DNA of 25,904 nt. Origin: Planctomycetota bacterium (lineage in GTDB: Bacteria; Planctomycetota; Planctomycetia; Pirellulales; Thermoguttaceae). The stretch is taken from assembly GCA_021784975.1 (NCBI GenBank), contig JAJYGU010000392.1:1-25904 (forward strand). Direction: 5' to 3'. The notes under the pieces were generated by a model that was not told the origin of the DNA, made no database searches, and saw only the letters and a program-made list of their open reading frames with translations. Shown piece after piece: positions 22,672-25,904 of this stretch. The position numbers and the translations under genes are program-made. Numbering within the stretch: position 1 is the stretch's first letter; each line of letters starts with the position of its first letter.

Positions 22672-24417
22672 ATGAAGGTCGTTAGCCAGCAGGACCCTGG
22701 GCGGCCCGTGAATGGGGCGGCGCCCGCCGCTTCGGCATTGCCTCCGCCGGTCTCTCCGTCGCGGCGCTCGTTGCGGGCCTTGAAACGCCGCTACCTAGGT
22801 TGGCAAGCGGCGGTCGTCGACCGCTTTAAGCAGTGGTTCTTCGACGACGGTTGCTGGTATATGAGCAGCGCCTTCGCCCACGCCTTTTTGCTGTTCAGCC
22901 TGGCGATGATCACCTTTTCGCTGCCGCGGATGGCGATTTTGCCGGAAGATCAATCGCCCAAGTTCGACGCCCCGGTGACGCCCCCGGCGGCGCCCGTGCC
23001 GGAGATCGACCGTTTCGAGGTGGGTAACGCACCGCTGGACCCGACGGAGTTGAACACCGAGACCTTGATGCAGACCAAGCCGCTGCCCATCGGCGGCCAG
23101 ACCGCCAAATACTTCGACGACTCGCCAGAGTTCGAAGACGCCGGCGGGGGAACGGTGGCGGATCGGGAGGCCCCGCTGATGGGCGGGCTTGGCGGGCCGA
23201 GTCTCAAGGATCTGCCCGGTCCGGCCGGCAGGGGCGGCGTGGGCGTGGGCAAAGGAACCGGAAACAACGCCGGCTTTGGGGGGGCGGGAACCGGCTTCGG
23301 ACAGCGCGGCAAGGGACACCGCGAGGCGATGTTGGGCTCGGGCGGCGGGACCAAGGCCTCGGAACGGGCGGTGGCGGCCGCCTTGAACTGGCTCTATCGT
23401 CACCAGAGCCCCCGCGGCAACTGGAGCCTCGACGTTCGCCGGCAGTGCAAGGGCATCCCCTGTTCCGGTCCGGGCATGGTGAAGTCGGATGCCGGGGCCA
23501 CCGGCCTGGCCTTGCTGCCCTTCTTGGCCGCTGGCCAGACCCACAAATCGAAAGGGCCCTACCAGGCGTGCATCTCCAAGGGGATCGCCTGGCTGCTGAA
23601 GCACCAGACCCCCGAAGGCGACCTGTCGGCCAAGTGTTTCCAGCCCATGTACGCCCATGGCATCGCCACCCTTTGCCTCTGCGAGGCCTACGGCATGACT
23701 AAGGACCCAATGGTTGGAGCGGCGGCGGCCAGGGGGGTGCAATTCATCGAGCGTGCGCAGAACGAGTCTACCGGCGGCTGGCGCTATGAGCCGCAGGACC
23801 CTTTGGGCGACACCTCGGTGTTCGGCTGGCAGATGATGGCCCTGAAGAGCGCCCAATTGGCCGGGCTGGCCGTCAGCTCAACAGTAATCGAGAATGCTCA
23901 GAAGTGGCTGCACCAGGTGGCCAAGGGGGCGAGCCTCGGCCTGTTCTGCTACCAGCCTTACCGCGAGGTGACGCCCTCGATGACCGCGGTCGGCATGCTG
24001 TGTAGCCAGTACCTGGGCGTTGGCCGCAACGATCCGCCGATGGTGGAAGGCATGCACTTTCTGCTGAGCAATCTGCCCGACAATACGCTGCTCCGCGACA
24101 CCTATTACTGGTACTACGCCACCTTGGCCATGCACAATTTGGGCGGCGGCGAATGGGACGCGTGGAACCGGAAGATGCGGCGGGTGCTGATCGAATCGCA
24201 GATCAAGGGCGGCTGCGCCGAAGGAAGCTGGGATCCGGTTAAGCCGACCTTGGATAGCTGGGGCGAAAAGGGCGGCCGGCTGATGATGACCAGCTTCAAC
24301 GCCATGACCTTGGAAGTCTATTATCGCTACCTGCCCCTGTTCAACACCGATTCGACGGTCCCCGGCCTGCCGCCGCGCGACGCCGATCACCCGCGGATGA
24401 AACATAGCCACCGATGA
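22672..24417 (+). CDS. Membrane-anchored prenyltransferase/squalene-cyclase-like repeat protein
   Basis: 581 residues. A basic, proline-rich N-terminus leads to one membrane helix (about 67-88). After it comes a proline-rich spacer and a glycine-rich linker (about 160-225). From about 225 to 565 there are repeated alpha-helical pairs of the prenyltransferase/squalene-oxidase type, with signatures AVAAALNWLYRHQSPRGNWSLD, GIAWLLKHQTPEGDLS and GVQFIERAQNESTGGWRYEP. Such proteins fold as an alpha/alpha barrel and are abundant in Planctomycetota with unknown roles; the DxDD or QW catalytic sets of true cyclases are not seen, so an enzymatic role is doubtful. The start is set by the TATAAT promoter. 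The last residues (RMKHSHR) come from a GATGAAAC repeat at 24396-24420 that spans the stop. It converges on rpsU. Confidence 0.85.
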   Translation: MKVVSQQDPGRPVNGAAPAASALPPPVSPSRRSLRALKRRYLGWQAAVVDRFKQWFFDDGCWYMSSAFAHAFLLFSLAMITFSLPRMAILPEDQSPKFDAPVTPPAAPVPEIDRFEVGNAPLDPTELNTETLMQTKPLPIGGQTAKYFDDSPEFEDAGGGTVADREAPLMGGLGGPSLKDLPGPAGRGGVGVGKGTGNNAGFGGAGTGFGQRGKGHREAMLGSGGGTKASERAVAAALNWLYRHQSPRGNWSLDVRRQCKGIPCSGPGMVKSDAGATGLALLPFLAAGQTHKSKGPYQACISKGIAWLLKHQTPEGDLSAKCFQPMYAHGIATLCLCEAYGMTKDPMVGAAAARGVQFIERAQNESTGGWRYEPQDPLGDTSVFGWQMMALKSAQLAGLAVSSTVIENAQKWLHQVAKGASLGLFCYQPYREVTPSMTAVGMLCSQYLGVGRNDPPMVEGMHFLLSNLPDNTLLRDTYYWYYATLAMHNLGGGEWDAWNRKMRRVLIESQIKGGCAEGSWDPVKPTLDSWGEKGGRLMMTSFNAMTLEVYYRYLPLFNTDSTVPGLPPRDADHPRMKHSHR

Positions 24418-24425
24418 AACACGGA

Positions 24426-24460
24426 AGAAAAAAGAACGGCTCCACCAGGCAGGCGGCCGT
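24426..24460 (-). terminator. Probable intrinsic terminator of rpsU
   Basis: On the minus strand a short stem ACGGC (24456-24460) / GCCGT (24436-24440) with a GC-rich loop is followed by the U-rich run TTCTTTTTTC (24426-24435). It begins at the rpsU stop codon. Confidence 0.5.
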
Positions 24461-24663
24461 CAGATTCCACCGCGGCCCAAGGTGCTGCCGCGACGCGAAC
24501 GGCGCTCGGCCCGCAACCGGGCACGCCGTTTGATTTCACTGGGTTTCTCGTAATACTCCCGGCGGCGCATCTCTTTCTTAATGCCGCTCCGCTCGACCAG
24601 CTTGCGGAAGCGTCGCACCGCTTCTTGAATGGACTCCTTCTCACGCAACGTCAACTTGACCAC
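24460..24663 (-). CDS. rpsU: 30S ribosomal protein S21
   Basis: 67 residues, a normal S21 length. It is a small basic protein of the small subunit platform that helps mRNA base-pair with the 3' end of 16S rRNA. The start VKLTLREKESIQEAVRRFRKLVERSGIKKEMRRREYYEKP matches the family throughout, and the C-terminus is an arginine-rich tail. It starts with GTG; the ribosome-binding site AAAGGAGA at 24669-24676 is six bases from it. An ATG at 24667-24665 lies too close to that site and opens only an eight-codon frame in another register. A likely promoter lies at 24745-24774 and a terminator at the stop, so it is probably transcribed alone. Confidence 0.96.
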   Translation of the reverse strand: MVKLTLREKESIQEAVRRFRKLVERSGIKKEMRRREYYEKPSEIKRRARLRAERRSRRGSTLGRGGI

Positions 24664-24668
24664 TCATG

Positions 24669-24676
24669 TCTCCTTT
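24669..24676 (-). promoter_or_regulatory. Ribosome-binding site that sets the GTG start of rpsU
   Basis: AAAGGAGA on the minus strand. The GTG at 24663 is at good distance (six bases after GGAG plus A), the out-of-frame ATG at 24667 is only two bases away. Confidence 0.7.
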
Positions 24677-24744
24677 GGGTTAACAATTTCCAAGACCGCT
24701 TCGTGCGACGATTGGCCGGCACACACTGCGGATGCGAGCCTCAT

Positions 24745-24774
24745 AATTTACACCGTCGCACCGGGGTTTGTCCA
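24745..24774 (-). promoter_or_regulatory. Candidate rpsU promoter
   Basis: On the minus strand TGGACA (24769-24774), an 18-base spacer and TAAATT (24745-24750). The leader would be about 75 bases long. The rest of the gap, 24775-24987, shows no gene; TTGTCCACC occurs twice (24768-24776 and 24873-24881). Confidence 0.45.
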
Positions 24775-24987
24775 CCCCCCTTATCGTCCGAATTTGGCCG
24801 CTGCCATCAGAAACGCTTCCTCCCAACCGCAAAAACTGCTACGGTTTGCAAATCGAGTTCGACCCTGCCCTGTTGTCCACCTGCCCTAGCGAAAGGCCCG
24901 GCCGAACTCGTCAATCCCTCCCGGCCGTACCGTCGTAACATCTTAGCCATCTTATGATTATGATCGGATGGCAAGCCCTTCGCGTCG

Positions 24988-25904
24988 CTAATCCTTCCTC
25001 CGCCGATCCAGGTGTCCCGATTTGTTGATTGCCCGGAGCAATCGCAGGCCGAGGGCCAGACTGAGCACGTAGCCGGCGCAGCCCAGCGACGACACTTTGG
25101 GCAGCAGCGGCGGCAGATCAATAAGCGGCGGCACGCTGTGGCTCAACAACAGCGTCGATCCAAGAAACAGCGCGCTGGTCAACATCCCCAGCACCAGCCG
25201 GTTGACCGACGGCTCCAGGCCGCGGTGATCGAGGTGGATGTCGAACCGCCCGCCTTGCATCTGTTCGAGGATGTCGCCCAGGCCGCGGGGCAGGATGTCC
25301 AGCAGGTGCTCCAGCTCGGAGTACAGGCGGTGCAGCTTGCGAAAATGGCGGCGCGGCGAAAACCGCCGCAGCATCATCTTCTTCCGATAGGGCTGCATGA
25401 TCTCCACCAGGCTGAACTTGGGACTGACCAGCCGGGTGGTCCCTTCCAGCGTGATCAATGCCTTCAACAGCATGGCGATCCGCGCCGGCAGCATGATGCT
25501 GTAGCGGCGGATGTGCTCCATCATCTCTCGAAGCGCGCCGCTCAGGTCGAAGCGGTCGAGCGATTGGCTGCCGTAGTAGGAGAGGAAGTCGGCCACATCG
25601 AGGCTCAGGGCCGAGCGGTCCAGGTTGGGAGGCGTCTTCCCCACGCGGAGGATCATGGAGGTCATATGTTCGGCGTCGAGATTGCCCAAGGCCACCAGGA
25701 TTTCGGCCACGTCCTCGTGCAGCCGCTCGTCGATCCGGCCCACCATGCCGAAATCCAACAGTCCGATGCGGCAGTGATCCAACACCACGATGTTGCCGGG
25801 GTGCGGATCGGCGTGGTAGAAACCGTGGTCGAAGATCATCTCCAAACAGATATTGGCGCCGCGGCGGGCAACTTCGTCCAAGTCCACTTTCATGGCCGCC
25901 AGCC
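24988..25904 (-). CDS. UbiB/AarF (ABC1-family) atypical kinase, C-terminal part (5' end outside window)
   Basis: The frame is open to the window edge and the visible 305 residues are the C-terminal part of a UbiB/ABC1-type protein. HGFYHADPHPGNIVVL holds the catalytic-loop aspartate and asparagine and LLDFGMVG the metal-binding DFG, about 20 residues later, as in this family. The N-terminal KxGQ motif would lie outside. Two hydrophobic helices near the end (about LVLGMLTSALFLGSTLLL and YVLSLALGLRLL) anchor it in the membrane, as in UbiB. The family supports ubiquinone or other isoprenoid-lipid metabolism with ATPase activity; no quinone gene is next to it here. An ATG at 25893 lies inside the conserved domain and is not the real start. 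Confidence 0.9.
   Translation of the reverse strand, partial: LAAMKVDLDEVARRGANICLEMIFDHGFYHADPHPGNIVVLDHCRIGLLDFGMVGRIDERLHEDVAEILVALGNLDAEHMTSMILRVGKTPPNLDRSALSLDVADFLSYYGSQSLDRFDLSGALREMMEHIRRYSIMLPARIAMLLKALITLEGTTRLVSPKFSLVEIMQPYRKKMMLRRFSPRRHFRKLHRLYSELEHLLDILPRGLGDILEQMQGGRFDIHLDHRGLEPSVNRLVLGMLTSALFLGSTLLLSHSVPPLIDLPPLLPKVSSLGCAGYVLSLALGLRLLRAINKSGHLDRRRKD

Overview
The window looks like chromosome from a Planctomycetota bacterium of the Pirellulales type. This is inferred from gene content, with no database search. The signs are a secreted DUF1080 protein, a membrane-anchored prenyltransferase/squalene-cyclase-like repeat protein with a glycine-rich linker, TMTC-like membrane proteins with long TPR tails, CsrA, high GC, frequent GTG starts and few clear Shine-Dalgarno sites. 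All recognised genes look intact except the two cut by the window edges. I saw no rRNA, tRNA, CRISPR array, phage or complete insertion sequence.

Layout. 1-3000: the end of a double-PDZ protein, a DUF1080 protein and a MATE exporter. 3200-8500: an envelope block with a GT39-like membrane glycosyltransferase, a GT4 glycosyltransferase, a WaaF-like heptosyltransferase and LpxK, which implies lipid A-based LPS. 8584-9840: an exported TPR protein with an unassigned middle. 10027-18495, all on the minus strand: read in transcription order, an SGNH-like membrane protein, two tandem TMTC-like proteins, 6-phosphogluconate dehydrogenase and an SDR oxidoreductase. 18655-21758: a sugar isomerase/epimerase-like protein and three queuosine-precursor genes, queF, queC and queE. 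21773-25904: csrA, a 710-base stretch without a gene, the squalene-cyclase-like protein, rpsU and the end of a UbiB/AarF-type kinase.

The genes suggest three themes. The first is envelope building: LPS genes, and a separate SGNH-TMTC-TMTC operon that could modify exported proteins or surface polymers. The second is tRNA modification: QueE and QueC make preQ0 and QueF reduces it to preQ1, while QueD is not in this window. The third is housekeeping: Gnd, S21 and CsrA.

The most unusual signals are structural. Several non-coding stretches are built on a 7-bp period, with the repeat sequence differing between sites, and one such array forms a perfect 16-bp inverted repeat that encodes the C-termini of two convergent genes. 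A REP-like hairpin family (CCCTCTCCC-nnn-GGGAGAGGG) occurs between genes, supplies the stop codon of gnd, and appears to have inserted in frame into the GT4 gene. The two TMTC-like paralogs differ by three whole TPR units and share a nearly identical 3' block that continues past the stop codon, as expected after recent duplication or gene conversion.
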